Source of the DNA: Bacillota bacterium | Lineage (GTDB): Bacteria; Bacillota; Limnochordia; Darwinibacteriales; DTU012 | Assembly (NCBI GenBank): GCA_012521185.1 | Contig: JAAYMV010000054.1 | Location: forward strand, 1 to 36,942 | Direction: 5' to 3' | DNA length: 36,942 nucleotides | In this document: piece by piece, positions 23,004 through 31,421 of the stretch | How positions within the stretch are numbered: the first letter of the stretch is position 1 | Layout of the letters: each line of letters opens with the position of its first letter | The notes under the pieces: generated by a model | Seen by the model: the letters and a program-made list of their open reading frames with translations, nothing else | What the model was told of the DNA's origin: nothing | Database searches by the model: none | Position numbers and translations under genes: made by a program

Positions 23004-23041
23004 ACAATGTGAAACCCAAAACATTGTCCGAAAACAATGTT
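23004..23041. repeat. Three ACAATGT repeats in the EF-G-like leader
   Basis: AACATTGT (23020-23027) and ACAATGTT (23034-23041) form an 8-bp inverted repeat, and a third ACAATGT lies at 23004-23010. They sit between a possible -10 box (TATAAT, minus strand, 23065-23070) and the GTG start. This could be an operator cluster or an mRNA structure. Confidence 0.5.
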
Positions 23042-23171
23042 AACTGATACTTAACAAGTCCATTATTATATTCAACAAAATGACGCTTTGCTCCTTCTTC
23101 TGTTAAAAAAATTATCATCCCTAATTAATAGTATTGTATGCATAATGTGGAAAAATACACTACCGATGCAA

Positions 23172-24542
23172 TTAAAACCAAATCCGCCGAATTGGAGTAT
23201 AAACTAATTCAAATGTTAGAGGATTAAAATTAACATTATAACCTAAGATTTTAAAGAAATCAGTAGAAAGATAAATTCTAGAACCATGTCTAATCATATT
23301 TACACTAACAGGAACCGGCAAATTATTCCAAATTATACCGGAATTATTCGGTTCAATAATAATATAGTCAAGATTTTTGGTAATAAACAGTCGCCGATTT
23401 CCAAGAACTTCCCAGCCTAAAAATTTAGCCGTTTCTTTAAGGGGTAAATAAGTCTGACCGCCAATATAGATTATTTCTGGGGTTACATTCTGCAGCTTTC
23501 CATCTAGCAGCACTGTAACTCGATTAATATCAAAATCATCCAACCAATAATAATCTGAATTACTATCTTTAACTAATTTTCGCCCATTTACCTGATAAAT
23601 CTCAACTAATTTAAGTCCAATTACTTCCCATTGCTTTGTTAAGCTGTCAGAATTAACTCGATATAAATTTAGCCCTTGATCCTTTGAGAAATTGATCAAG
23701 CCAATTGATTCTAAATAAAGTGACTTTCCTTCTAACGTTTGAGCAAATCGTCGAGTTATAGTATAGTCAACGCCTGACCACTGCCAGCTATAGAACATTC
23801 CTTGACTGGTAGTCACCATTATTTCAGGATACCGTTGATTAGCATTAATCTTGCCAACCATTAACCCTTCTACACTTCCCCAAGGGTAATTTTCCCACAT
23901 TAATTCTAATTGACTATCATGCCAACTCAAAACACTAATTTGATTAGACTGATGGGCCAAGACAATTTCAGCTGCACCATCACCATTTAAATCAGCTAAT
24001 TCGACCATCTTAACATTATTACCCGTCTGTGAACGCCAAAAAATGTCTAGTTCACCTTGAAAAGATAGAAAAACGAACAACTCTCCTCTAGAGTTCATAA
24101 CCACTAGATCGCCCCAGCCATTGCCAGTAATATCATTGACTAGCAAACGACTAATCGGTGCCCAAAAATACCGATGTTCATCAATACGTTTCCAAAGCCC
24201 CTCTTGATATTGATAAATATAAACTACTGAATTCTCTGTTCCAATAATTAATTCAGAGCGGAAGTTGCCAGTTAAGTCACCTGTTATCAAAGCAGTTACA
24301 TTACTGGTTAAATCAGTTATACTACTAACTACCTGGCCATCGACATAAATATCAATACGGGTACCATTAGCTGCAATAATTTGATCTTCTCCAATATGAA
24401 GAACATCGCCAACTGTGACAAGGGAATTGGATAATTCCGGCACCTGATGCAATAGATGACGATTACCTGCGTAAACATTACTACTAATGATTAAAACTGT
24501 AAAAATGATCAGCATAATTTGTCTAATATAACGTTTATTCAC
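23172..24542 (-). CDS. Secreted protein with FG-GAP/VCBS-like repeats and a copper amine oxidase N-terminal-like domain
   Basis: This exported protein of 456 residues has a signal peptide at about 1-25 (hydrophobic core, cleavage near VYAG). The middle (about 70-270) shows repeats of FG-GAP/VCBS type, such as ITGDLTGNFRSELIIG, VNDITGNGWGDLVVM and LADLNGDGAAEIVLA, expected to build a beta-propeller that may bind calcium. The C-terminus (about 335-450) has two units of the copper-amine-oxidase-N-like fold (VTVLLDGKLQNV...GGQTYLPLKETAKFLGWEV...), a non-enzymatic domain common in cell-surface proteins of Clostridia. The start is GTG with AAGGA upstream. It may act in cell-wall or spore-surface binding; no enzyme is implied. 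Confidence 0.72.
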   Translation of the reverse strand: MNKRYIRQIMLIIFTVLIISSNVYAGNRHLLHQVPELSNSLVTVGDVLHIGEDQIIAANGTRIDIYVDGQVVSSITDLTSNVTALITGDLTGNFRSELIIGTENSVVYIYQYQEGLWKRIDEHRYFWAPISRLLVNDITGNGWGDLVVMNSRGELFVFLSFQGELDIFWRSQTGNNVKMVELADLNGDGAAEIVLAHQSNQISVLSWHDSQLELMWENYPWGSVEGLMVGKINANQRYPEIMVTTSQGMFYSWQWSGVDYTITRRFAQTLEGKSLYLESIGLINFSKDQGLNLYRVNSDSLTKQWEVIGLKLVEIYQVNGRKLVKDSNSDYYWLDDFDINRVTVLLDGKLQNVTPEIIYIGGQTYLPLKETAKFLGWEVLGNRRLFITKNLDYIIIEPNNSGIIWNNLPVPVSVNMIRHGSRIYLSTDFFKILGYNVNFNPLTFELVYTPIRRIWF

Positions 24543-24645
24543 TAGTGATTTTCCTTTCCTATTAAAGGTTTCATTTTAATTATTAGCTATTTAGACCACT
24601 ATTTCCTTCCAAATCACCCTGACTCTAAATAGGCAAAAGGGTAAA

Positions 24646-24673
24646 TAAAAAACCGCTCCTAAGTTGAGCGGTT
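24646..24673 (-). terminator. Terminator of the tRNA-Pro transcript
   Basis: On the minus strand AACCGCTC/GAGCGGTT (24651-24658 and 24666-24673) with a 7-base loop is followed by TTTTTTATTT. It lies 30 bases beyond the tRNA 3' end. Confidence 0.9.
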
Positions 24674-24702
24674 AAACAAACATGGTAAAATTGATGATAA
24701 AC

Positions 24703-24780
24703 TGGTCGGAGCGACAGGATTCGAACCTGCGGCCTCTACCACCCCAAGGTAGCGCGCTAGCCAAACTGCGCCACGCCCCG
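24703..24780 (-). tRNA. tRNA-Pro (anticodon GGG)
   Basis: This is a 78-base cloverleaf with encoded CCA. The acceptor is CGGGGCG/CGCTCCG with one G·U pair and discriminator A. The anticodon stem CTACC/GGTAG closes the loop TTGGGGT (anticodon GGG). The T arm is GCAGG-TTCGAAT-CCTGT. Confidence 0.97.
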
Positions 24781-24791
24781 ACTACCTTCAG

Positions 24792-24820
24792 ATAATAACA
24801 CATTTTACCTGCAAAATCAA
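24792..24820 (-). promoter_or_regulatory. Promoter of tRNA-Pro
   Basis: TTGATT (24815-24820) and TATTAT (24792-24797) are 17 bp apart and lie just upstream of the tRNA, after the hup stop codon. Confidence 0.7.
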
Positions 24821-24833
24821 GACCAACTAATGG

Positions 24834-25109
24834 TTAATCTGCGACCGCATCCTTCAATTGTTTACCAACTTTAAAGGCAGGTACCTTGCGAGCTGGTATA
24901 ACCATCTCTTCACCGGTTTGTGGGTTACGCCCAACACGCTCTGCTCGTTCACGTACTTCAAACGTACCAAATCCAATTAGTTGTACTTTTTCCCCAGCAG
25001 CCAATTGCTCAGTTATTGTAGAGAAAACTGCTTCTACAGCTGCATGTGCATCTTTTTTAGTCAGATTTGTTTTATTTGCCACCTCATCAATTAAATCTGA
25101 TTTTGTCAT
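24834..25109 (-). CDS. hup: DNA-binding protein HU
   Basis: This is a 91-residue histone-like protein with the family's start ([21 protein letters not shown]), the [18 protein letters not shown] signature of the DNA-bending arm and the ending [15 protein letters not shown]. It coats and bends DNA as a dimer. ATG follows AAGGAGG. TTGATA with a TAAACT 18 bp downstream, in the gap after spoIVA, may be its own promoter. The position next to spoIVA is as in many Firmicutes. Confidence 0.96.
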   Translation of the reverse strand: MTKSDLIDEVANKTNLTKKDAHAAVEAVFSTITEQLAAGEKVQLIGFGTFEVRERAERVGRNPQTGEEMVIPARKVPAFKVGKQLKDAVAD

Positions 25110-25173
25110 AGATATCCTCCTTCGAATCGTACTAGGGTTAGTTTAACCACTATTCATGGGGAATATCAAAAAA

Positions 25174-26652
25174 TTACAAGATAATACAAATTAATCCTCC
25201 ACTACCCTCATTAATGATCTTAGTGAGAGTCTCTTGTAATTTTTCTTGAGCATTTTCTGGCATCCGATGTAATTTTGCTTGGATTCCTTCTTTAACCATA
25301 TCCTGCAAGGATCGTCCAAGAAAATCTCTACTCCATAAAGCATCGGGGTCTTGTTCAAACTCTTCGCTTAAAGAATGCAATAATTCTTCTCCTTGTTTTT
25401 CCGTGCCAACTAATGGAGTTACTTCAGTCATAATATTCGCCCGGATCATGTGAATTGATGGGGCACTTGCTGTTAGTTTTATACCAAAATGCCGTCCTTG
25501 TTTGATTAACTCTGGATGTTCAAAGGTTATGTCTTCTAATTCTGGATTGACAATCCCATAACCAGTTTCTCGCACTTGGCGTAAGGCGTCAGCCAACTTG
25601 TCATACTCTGCTTTAGCAACTGACAAATCGTTCATTAAACGCATTAAATGATGATCGCCTTCTACTTCGAGGCCAGTCATTTCCGCTAGAACATTATAAA
25701 ATAGACAACGTGAAGTTGTTAATTCAACTAGTGCCATACCAGTACCCATCTCCATAGCACTAATAAAGGCCCGTTCCACTGACTCACTTTCCTGAAGATA
25801 ATCGATGGCTTTCTCAACGTCCCGTAAACGATTGATTCCCATTACCACATCATAAGCAGCTGTTTCAAACTCTTGTCGTAACCAATGATCGCTTGGCAGT
25901 TCATCTACCCAACTAGGCAACCGAAAACTAACTTCACGAATAGGAAATTCATATAAGACAGCTCTAAGCAATTCCATTATGTCTTGCTGCGTCATCCGTA
26001 GACAATCGAGAGGTACCACGCGGACGTCATATTGGTTTTCAAGTTCCTTTGCTAATTGTAAAGTGTCTGAGCTTTGGGGTTGTGCTGAATTAAGAATCAC
26101 TATAAATGGTTTTTGTAACTCTTTTAACTCTGAAATAACTCTTTCTTCTGCTTCAAGATAATCTGATCGCTCAATATCTGTGACAGAACCATCGGTTAAA
26201 ACAACCAAGCCAATTGTTGAATGTTCACTAATTACTTTTCTGGTACCCAACTCAGCTGCTTCTTGGAAGGGAATTTGGTGTTCAAACCAAGGCGTCATCA
26301 CCATTCGTGGTCCCTCTTCATCAGCATACCCTTTGGCCCCAGGTACTGTGTAGCCAACACAGTCTACCAGTCTAACTTTAAACCTAATATTATCTTGTAA
26401 AACGATTTCGATTGGTTCATCTGGGACAAATTTCGGCTCAGTGGTAGTGATCATTTTTCCAGCTCCACTTTGTGGCAACTCATCTTTTGTTCTTTCCTTG
26501 ACGTGTACATCCTTAATATTTGGCATAACTAATAGATCCATAAATCGTTTTATAAAAGTGGATTTACCTGTACGTACGGGACCAACTACTCCCAAATATA
26601 TACTGCCTCCGGTGCGTTCAGTAATATCAGCGAAGATGTCAAATTTTTCCAT
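25174..26652 (-). CDS. spoIVA: Stage IV sporulation protein A (coat morphogenetic ATPase)
   Basis: SpoIVA polymerises on the forespore outer membrane, using ATP, to make the base layer of the coat. With ATG 26650-26652 behind AAAGGAGGG the protein is 492 residues, the usual family length. The P-loop GPVRTGKST places the Walker lysine at K30, the same position as in Bacillus. The C-terminus ends GSGGLICIIL, a conserved hydrophobic tail needed for membrane docking. The longer open frame upstream covers the promoter. The sequence upstream matches a SigE promoter. Confidence 0.97.
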   Translation of the reverse strand: MEKFDIFADITERTGGSIYLGVVGPVRTGKSTFIKRFMDLLVMPNIKDVHVKERTKDELPQSGAGKMITTTEPKFVPDEPIEIVLQDNIRFKVRLVDCVGYTVPGAKGYADEEGPRMVMTPWFEHQIPFQEAAELGTRKVISEHSTIGLVVLTDGSVTDIERSDYLEAEERVISELKELQKPFIVILNSAQPQSSDTLQLAKELENQYDVRVVPLDCLRMTQQDIMELLRAVLYEFPIREVSFRLPSWVDELPSDHWLRQEFETAAYDVVMGINRLRDVEKAIDYLQESESVERAFISAMEMGTGMALVELTTSRCLFYNVLAEMTGLEVEGDHHLMRLMNDLSVAKAEYDKLADALRQVRETGYGIVNPELEDITFEHPELIKQGRHFGIKLTASAPSIHMIRANIMTEVTPLVGTEKQGEELLHSLSEEFEQDPDALWSRDFLGRSLQDMVKEGIQAKLHRMPENAQEKLQETLTKIINEGSGGLICIIL

Positions 26653-26692
26653 CAAGGCTTCCCTCCTTTTGAATTGGGTTTTGGACATTATA

Positions 26693-26722
26693 ACTATATT
26701 AGGAGGTAAGCAAAAATATAAC
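26693..26722 (-). promoter_or_regulatory. Candidate SigE promoter of spoIVA
   Basis: GTTATATT (26715-26722) and AATATAGT (26693-26700) are 14 bp apart, close to the mother-cell SigE pattern of an ATATT-type -35 and CATACANT -10. The transcript would start about 30 bases before the ATG. Confidence 0.5.
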
Positions 26723-26732
26723 ACCTTAAATT

Positions 26733-26758
26733 AAAAAATCACCGTAAATAACGGTGAT
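26733..26758 (-). terminator. Terminator after plsY
   Basis: An 8-bp stem (ATCACCGT/ACGGTGAT, 26738-26745 and 26751-26758) with loop AAATA is followed on the minus strand by a T run to 26733. It separates the der-plsY transcript from spoIVA. Confidence 0.92.
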
Positions 26759-26767
26759 TATACCAAC

Positions 26768-27379
26768 TTAATTTTTATTAACTTTTTGACCTACTTTAAA
26801 CTCCTTACCAGCTATCAATCGTTGAATGTTAGCACGATGGCGATAAATTACAAAAATAGATATAAAAAGTCCAAGAACAAAAAAACTTAGCGGATGATCA
26901 TAAATCCATAGTAAAATTGGAAAAGCAACTGCAGCAGTAATTGATGATAAAGAAATATAACGACTAATTGCCAAAGTTATCACCCAAATTATAATCAGCC
27001 AAAAAGCTACCATGGGAATCAACGATAGCAACACACCAAAAGTGGTGGCTACTCCACGCCCACCTTTAAAATTTAAAAAGATAGGCCAATTATGACCAAT
27101 AATTGCCATAAACCCAGCTAATAGCCAAAGAGTCTCATTAGGAAACATTTGTTTCGCTAACAATACAGGGAGTGCCCCTTTGCCAGCATCCAACACTAAT
27201 ACAATAATGGCTGGAACCAATCCAACAGTACGCAACACATTCGATACTCCAATATTCCCACTACCGTGTTCTCGTACATCAACTTTACCAATCAATTTAC
27301 CAATAAATAGGCCAAAAGGAATAGAGCCTAGTAAATAAGCTCCAATGAAAAATAAGATTTTTAAACTCAAATCAATCAT
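26768..27379 (-). CDS. plsY: Acyl phosphate:glycerol-3-phosphate acyltransferase
   Basis: This membrane enzyme makes lysophosphatidate from acyl phosphate and glycerol 3-phosphate, the first step of phospholipid synthesis. It has 203 residues and about five helices. Conserved loops are AYLLGSIPFGLFIGKL, REHGSGNIGVSNVLRTVG and NFKGGRGVATTFGVLLSL. ATG overlaps the der stop by 8 bases, so the two are cotranscribed and probably coupled. A gpsA gene that often follows in relatives is absent here. Confidence 0.96.
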   Translation of the reverse strand: MIDLSLKILFFIGAYLLGSIPFGLFIGKLIGKVDVREHGSGNIGVSNVLRTVGLVPAIIVLVLDAGKGALPVLLAKQMFPNETLWLLAGFMAIIGHNWPIFLNFKGGRGVATTFGVLLSLIPMVAFWLIIIWVITLAISRYISLSSITAAVAFPILLWIYDHPLSFFVLGLFISIFVIYRHRANIQRLIAGKEFKVGQKVNKN

Positions 27380-28691
27380 TACCTTGCCTCTCTTTCACAC
27401 TTAGGATAATTGGAGTACCAATAAATTCATATTCTTCTCTAATTTGATTTTCTAAATAACGTAAATATGAAAAATGCATTAACTCTTTATAATTAACATA
27501 AATCAAGAATACCGGCGGTTTTACCTGTGCTTGAGTAACATAATAAATCTTTAGTCTAACTCCTTTATCGGAAGGAGCTTGATTCATGGCCACCGCATCT
27601 TGGATTAACGTATTTAACCTGCCTGTCGAAATCCGTAAATTTTGGTACTCAGATACTTGATCAGCTAAATCTAAGACTTGATGTACTCGCTGACCAGTTA
27701 AAGCCGAGATAAAGACAATTGGTGCATAACTTAAAAACTGTAAGCCAGCCCTAATCTCTTGCTCAAAATCTCGCATCGTATTACTATCTTTTTCTACTAA
27801 ATCCCATTTATTAACCACAATAATCATGCCTTTTCCACCTTCATGGGCGTAACCGGCAATTTTCTTATCTTGTTCGGTTAAACCTTCGGTAGCATCGAGC
27901 ATCAAAATAGCAATATCACTACGGTCAATAGCTCGTAAAGTACGAATTACACTATACCTCTCTACTTCTTCTTCAATTTTTTTGCGACGTCGCAAACCAG
28001 CCGTATCAATTAATAAATATTTTTGTTCTCCTCGAGTAAAATACGTATCGATGGCATCTCGAGTAGTTCCCGGAATATCAGAAACAATAACTCTGTTCTC
28101 ACCAAGGAACTTATTAACTAATGAGGATTTACCTACATTAGGGCGACCAACAATAGCAAGCTTAAGTAAATCTTCATCTTCAGTTTCGGATACTTTTGGC
28201 AAGGCTACAACAATTTGATCTAGTAAATCTCCAATATTACGACCATGTTCAGCAGAAACTGCAACGGGATCACCTAATCCAAGAGCATAGAACTCCCAGA
28301 CATGGGCTTCAGCTGCCAAATGATCATCGATCTTGTTAACACATAGAATCACTTTTTTATCGGTTTTTCGCAGCACATTAGCGACATCTTCATCAGCTGC
28401 AGTTAAACCTTCTCGACCATCAACTACGAAAACAATCACATCTGCTTCTTCAATAGCAATCTGTGCTTGTTCCCGCACTTGACGAGTTATAATATCCTCA
28501 CCGATGTCAATTCCACCGGTATCAATCAGAGTAAAATGATTATTTAACCATTCAACATCACAGTATAAGCGATCTCTAGTAACACCAGGCTCATCTTGCA
28601 CAATAGCAATACGCTGCCTAGCAATCCTATTAAATAATGTACTTTTACCGACATTTGGTTTACCTACTATAGCTACAATTGGCTTTGCCAT
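27372..28691 (-). CDS. der: Ribosome assembly GTPase Der (EngA)
   Basis: Two tandem GTPase domains and a C-terminal KH-like domain fill 439 residues. P-loops are GKPNVGKST (near 10-18) and GRPNVGKSS (near 183-191). Each has its DTGG/DTAG and NKxD motifs (LIDTGGIDI, VNKID; LIDTAGLRR, VNKWD). Der is needed for 50S subunit maturation. It heads the der-plsY unit. Confidence 0.97.
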   Translation of the reverse strand: MAKPIVAIVGKPNVGKSTLFNRIARQRIAIVQDEPGVTRDRLYCDVEWLNNHFTLIDTGGIDIGEDIITRQVREQAQIAIEEADVIVFVVDGREGLTAADEDVANVLRKTDKKVILCVNKIDDHLAAEAHVWEFYALGLGDPVAVSAEHGRNIGDLLDQIVVALPKVSETEDEDLLKLAIVGRPNVGKSSLVNKFLGENRVIVSDIPGTTRDAIDTYFTRGEQKYLLIDTAGLRRRKKIEEEVERYSVIRTLRAIDRSDIAILMLDATEGLTEQDKKIAGYAHEGGKGMIIVVNKWDLVEKDSNTMRDFEQEIRAGLQFLSYAPIVFISALTGQRVHQVLDLADQVSEYQNLRISTGRLNTLIQDAVAMNQAPSDKGVRLKIYYVTQAQVKPPVFLIYVNYKELMHFSYLRYLENQIREEYEFIGTPIILSVKERQGND

Positions 28692-28768
28692 TTTGCTTAC
28701 CTCTTTCTACACTCCATACACTTACACTCCTGTTACATTCGCTATTTGGATGAAATTCCCTTTATTTA

Positions 28769-29230
28769 TCAGCCATTAGTTAAGCTGGATTTAGTTTGTT
28801 CAACTATCTTTACTAGCTGAGGAAAAGCCCTCAGAGTACCAATTACCACCAGAGGTCTGCCAAGGCTAACTAGTTTCAGCTTACGTGAAAGAAATCCCCC
28901 GATCCTCATCCAGAAATTAACTGCTGTAAGAGTATTTACAAATAGAACCTGTTCTACATTACCCCCAGCTAACCTAATTCCACTTAAAACAGCTTGTTCG
29001 ATAGCTCGTCTTTCACTACCCCGTCCACAAATATACACCTGATTACCGTATTCGTCAACTCCCATAGGTTTAACAATTCCTCGCTCTAGTGAATCGCCTT
29101 GGTCATAATATGGTACTGAAAGAAGTTCAGCTTTTGTTGGTATTTTGCTCCTAGCTAATTGTCCAATATGTATGGCAGCTGCTACTGGAGATGAATGACT
29201 TCCACCATAGCAACAATATATAATTACCAC
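28769..29230 (-). CDS. DUF3189 family protein
   Basis: This is a 153-residue protein of unknown function found in spore-forming Clostridia. It begins VVIIYCCYGGSHSSPVAAAIHIG from GTG 29228-29230. The early CxxGxHSS-like segment, with a small-residue loop after a beta strand, could be a phosphate or metal-binding site. The rest is alpha/beta in character. It is the third gene after YIEGIA, which points to a shared, probably sporulation-linked role. Confidence 0.75.
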   Translation of the reverse strand: MVIIYCCYGGSHSSPVAAAIHIGQLARSKIPTKAELLSVPYYDQGDSLERGIVKPMGVDEYGNQVYICGRGSERRAIEQAVLSGIRLAGGNVEQVLFVNTLTAVNFWMRIGGFLSRKLKLVSLGRPLVVIGTLRAFPQLVKIVEQTKSSLTNG

Positions 29231-29251
29231 AAAAATCCCCCTAGATAATTG

Positions 29252-29443
29252 CTAATGCTTAACTATTATATAGACGCCGTTGCCTAAATCATGAATAGCA
29301 GCCATAAAAACTCTAGCAAGATAAGTGGCAATTTGAGCCGTTTCTTCCTGGCTTTCAGTATAAAAAATAGGAGCTTGGCCGCCGACTTTCTCTCGATGCA
29401 TAGTCACAACAGCTAAGATTTGCCCTGCAGCGCGCACCTTCAT
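29252..29443 (-). CDS. Capping complex subunit for YIEGIA
   Basis: This is a 63-residue protein (MKVRAAGQILAVVTMHREKVGG...) that matches the small partner always encoded after YIEGIA proteins. ATG follows TAGGAGG. It is 12 bases downstream of the YIEGIA gene and 21 bases before the DUF3189 gene. Its role is known only from the name of the family. Confidence 0.72.
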   Translation of the reverse strand: MKVRAAGQILAVVTMHREKVGGQAPIFYTESQEETAQIATYLARVFMAAIHDLGNGVYIIVKH

Positions 29444-29455
29444 CTTTATATCCTC

Positions 29456-30358
29456 CTAATCCATCATTCTTCCAGCTACAGAACGCAGTGGTTTGCGAAT
29501 AGCTCCTTCTAATACCGGTACATTTGAAATTGCTTCTAAGAATGCCTGTTCATCATCTTCCGAAGGTACTATTACAATTACTAGCTTGCCGCTAACCGGA
29601 TCTCGTCTAACCAATGGAGTATATTCCTGTTCACCTACATCCATTCGCACACCCACCATCGATGAAACATCATGAGCAATCGCTTGCATTTGTCCAATAT
29701 TACTTAAAGTAGCCTTCGCATCGGGATCTTTTGGATGAATCTCAGCCGCTACACCATACTTTTGATAGATCTCCCGAACGGAATCTAAGCCTACGTTAGA
29801 AACTTTTACTCCACCTATATCAAGAATTGGTCCATCAAAATTAATTTCTGCCAACTTAATATCAGCAATGTCAGAAATAGAAGGACCACGCATTAAATAA
29901 TTTAATAAACCAGCAGTAAGTAGCCCAGTGGCTGTAGAACCTATTAAACGTAAAGTCAAATTAAACTTTAATAGTTCGGAAACAATGGAAATAAATAACG
30001 AAGTAATAATCGACAAATAATTTCTGGCTTCAAAAACTCTAGCAATACCTTCAATGTAGGCAGAACCCCTAACAACTAGCTCTGTAGCTTCTATTTTTTC
30101 TAAACTGCTTCGTTCAATATTACGAACTTCCCGAAACTGAGAAGCAGCTAATAAGAGAAATGAAACAGCAGCAAATTCTTGCTCTAAAACAGAAGGTACA
30201 ATAATTGAACCCAAAAAAGCGCCGATAAAACCGATAAATAGATGGATTGCCCAACCTTGGGGATAACTCGGATACTGACGATAATCCCTGCGCAGCATGT
30301 AAAAGCGAGCTAGCAGTCCTCCAATAGTTCCAAGAATGATCGTTAATAAATACTGCAT
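29456..30358 (-). CDS. YIEGIA domain membrane protein
   Basis: This 300-residue membrane protein carries the diagnostic YIEGIA hexapeptide at residues 101-106 (GSAYIEGIARVFEARN). Hydrophobic helices lie near 1-18, 36-58 and 113-160, and a soluble C-terminal domain covers about 165-300. The family occurs in spore formers and its function is not established. ATG follows AAGGAACG. It is cotranscribed with the capping partner and DUF3189 genes, and an intercistronic hairpin separates it from the spoIIP-like gene. Confidence 0.82.
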   Translation of the reverse strand: MQYLLTIILGTIGGLLARFYMLRRDYRQYPSYPQGWAIHLFIGFIGAFLGSIIVPSVLEQEFAAVSFLLLAASQFREVRNIERSSLEKIEATELVVRGSAYIEGIARVFEARNYLSIITSLFISIVSELLKFNLTLRLIGSTATGLLTAGLLNYLMRGPSISDIADIKLAEINFDGPILDIGGVKVSNVGLDSVREIYQKYGVAAEIHPKDPDAKATLSNIGQMQAIAHDVSSMVGVRMDVGEQEYTPLVRRDPVSGKLVIVIVPSEDDEQAFLEAISNVPVLEGAIRKPLRSVAGRMMD

Positions 30359-30380
30359 CTAAGATATCGTTCCTTTCAGT

Positions 30381-30403
30381 ACAGGGCGGAAATTCCGCCC
30401 TGT
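30381..30403. other. Intercistronic hairpin between the spoIIP-like and YIEGIA genes
   Basis: ACAGGGCGGAA and TTCCGCCCTGT are perfect complements around a single A. No T run follows on the minus strand, so it is more likely an mRNA-processing or stabilising hairpin than a full terminator. It starts 5 bases past the spoIIP-like stop. Confidence 0.65.
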
Positions 30404-30407
30404 TAAT

Positions 30408-31421
30408 TTAGATTCGTTGTCGATTTAGAAAAATAAATCCAATACCAAGCACTGCTACAATAGCTAGAATCCAAACAATTGAACGAGCACTAGCGAAACC
30501 TACATTATCCTGAGCAGTATCTTCCTTTGTTATTCCAGCAGCAGCTGGAATTACTTTGGCAAAAAACTCTGCCGCCTGTTCTGCCATTTCCAATGGATTG
30601 GTATGAGCACCAAATTCTAGTAGAATAATTCGCGGACCAATATCCTGGTTGTAATTTCCGCGAGCATCAAAAATTCCCTCAATAATACCAGGATACTCTT
30701 GATCAGCAACTGCTTTTAACCGTTTAGCATATTCTAAATTAGCCTCTCGATTTTGATTTTGCCGTCCTACGACAATCCGTACTTTAGTTGTTGGGACGCC
30801 CTCGATTTCAGTTTCATACACTTCAGGTGGAGTAGCATCCCGATGTACATCTATTAACGTAGCAGGTTGATGTTGTAATAACTCCATCACGGTTCGCCTT
30901 GAACGTGTATAGGCTTGACCATCATGGGGCAAATGACTATTATCTGACCAAATTACCTCAAAACCTTGTTCCTTTAAGGCATTTGCGAGAGTTTTTCCTA
31001 CTTCCATAATGTCTCCGCCTTCAATTTCAGAATCTACTCCACTAGTAGGAACGTAAGATTCCGCATTATGGGTATGATAAATCCCAATTGTATTCCATTT
31101 ATTACCAGTATTTTCTTTAGCTGCTTGTGTAGTTAGCCATTCATTAATATCTGGTAAGGTGATTTGTTCTTTAAGCTCCACTTGAACAATATCTCCATCA
31201 AATCCAACTACTTCATAGCGATTATTTTTTGCATCAATGTAAGAATCACCAATATCCAAAATCCTTGCAGTCATCGTAATTACTTCTCCATCTTTAGTCT
31301 GCAAAGTAAAATAATTACCATCATCACGTTCGAAGATGTCTAAATCTAGCCAAGAGCTAGCGTAAACCTGATTTGAGAGGCTTAACAGTACAATAAGCAA
31401 AGCCAATGCATAACGTTTCAT
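30408..31421 (-). CDS. spoIIP: Stage II sporulation protein P-like N-acetylmuramoyl-L-alanine amidase
   Basis: This is an exported cell-wall amidase of 337 residues. The N-terminal signal sequence is residues 1-21 (cleavage near VYASS). The SpoIIP amidase domain covers about 105-295, with zinc ligands expected at H116 or H118 in GIYHTHNAESY, E121, H193 in LIDVHRDA and the glutamate E269 in LLEFGAHTN. A hydrophobic segment at 313-332 followed by NRQRI forms a C-terminal membrane anchor, while Bacillus SpoIIP is anchored at the N-terminus. SpoIIP works with SpoIID and SpoIIM during engulfment. This copy sits beside DUF1614 and YIEGIA rather than after gpr, so it may be a paralogue. ATG overlaps the previous stop by four bases. 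Confidence 0.85.
   Translation of the reverse strand: MKRYALALLIVLLSLSNQVYASSWLDLDIFERDDGNYFTLQTKDGEVITMTARILDIGDSYIDAKNNRYEVVGFDGDIVQVELKEQITLPDINEWLTTQAAKENTGNKWNTIGIYHTHNAESYVPTSGVDSEIEGGDIMEVGKTLANALKEQGFEVIWSDNSHLPHDGQAYTRSRRTVMELLQHQPATLIDVHRDATPPEVYETEIEGVPTTKVRIVVGRQNQNREANLEYAKRLKAVADQEYPGIIEGIFDARGNYNQDIGPRIILLEFGAHTNPLEMAEQAAEFFAKVIPAAAGITKEDTAQDNVGFASARSIVWILAIVAVLGIGFIFLNRQRI

Noticed and set aside
26653-26724. Longer N-terminus of SpoIVA
   Set aside because: ATG 26652 has a strong ribosome site and gives the standard length with the Walker lysine at position 30; the extension covers the promoter.
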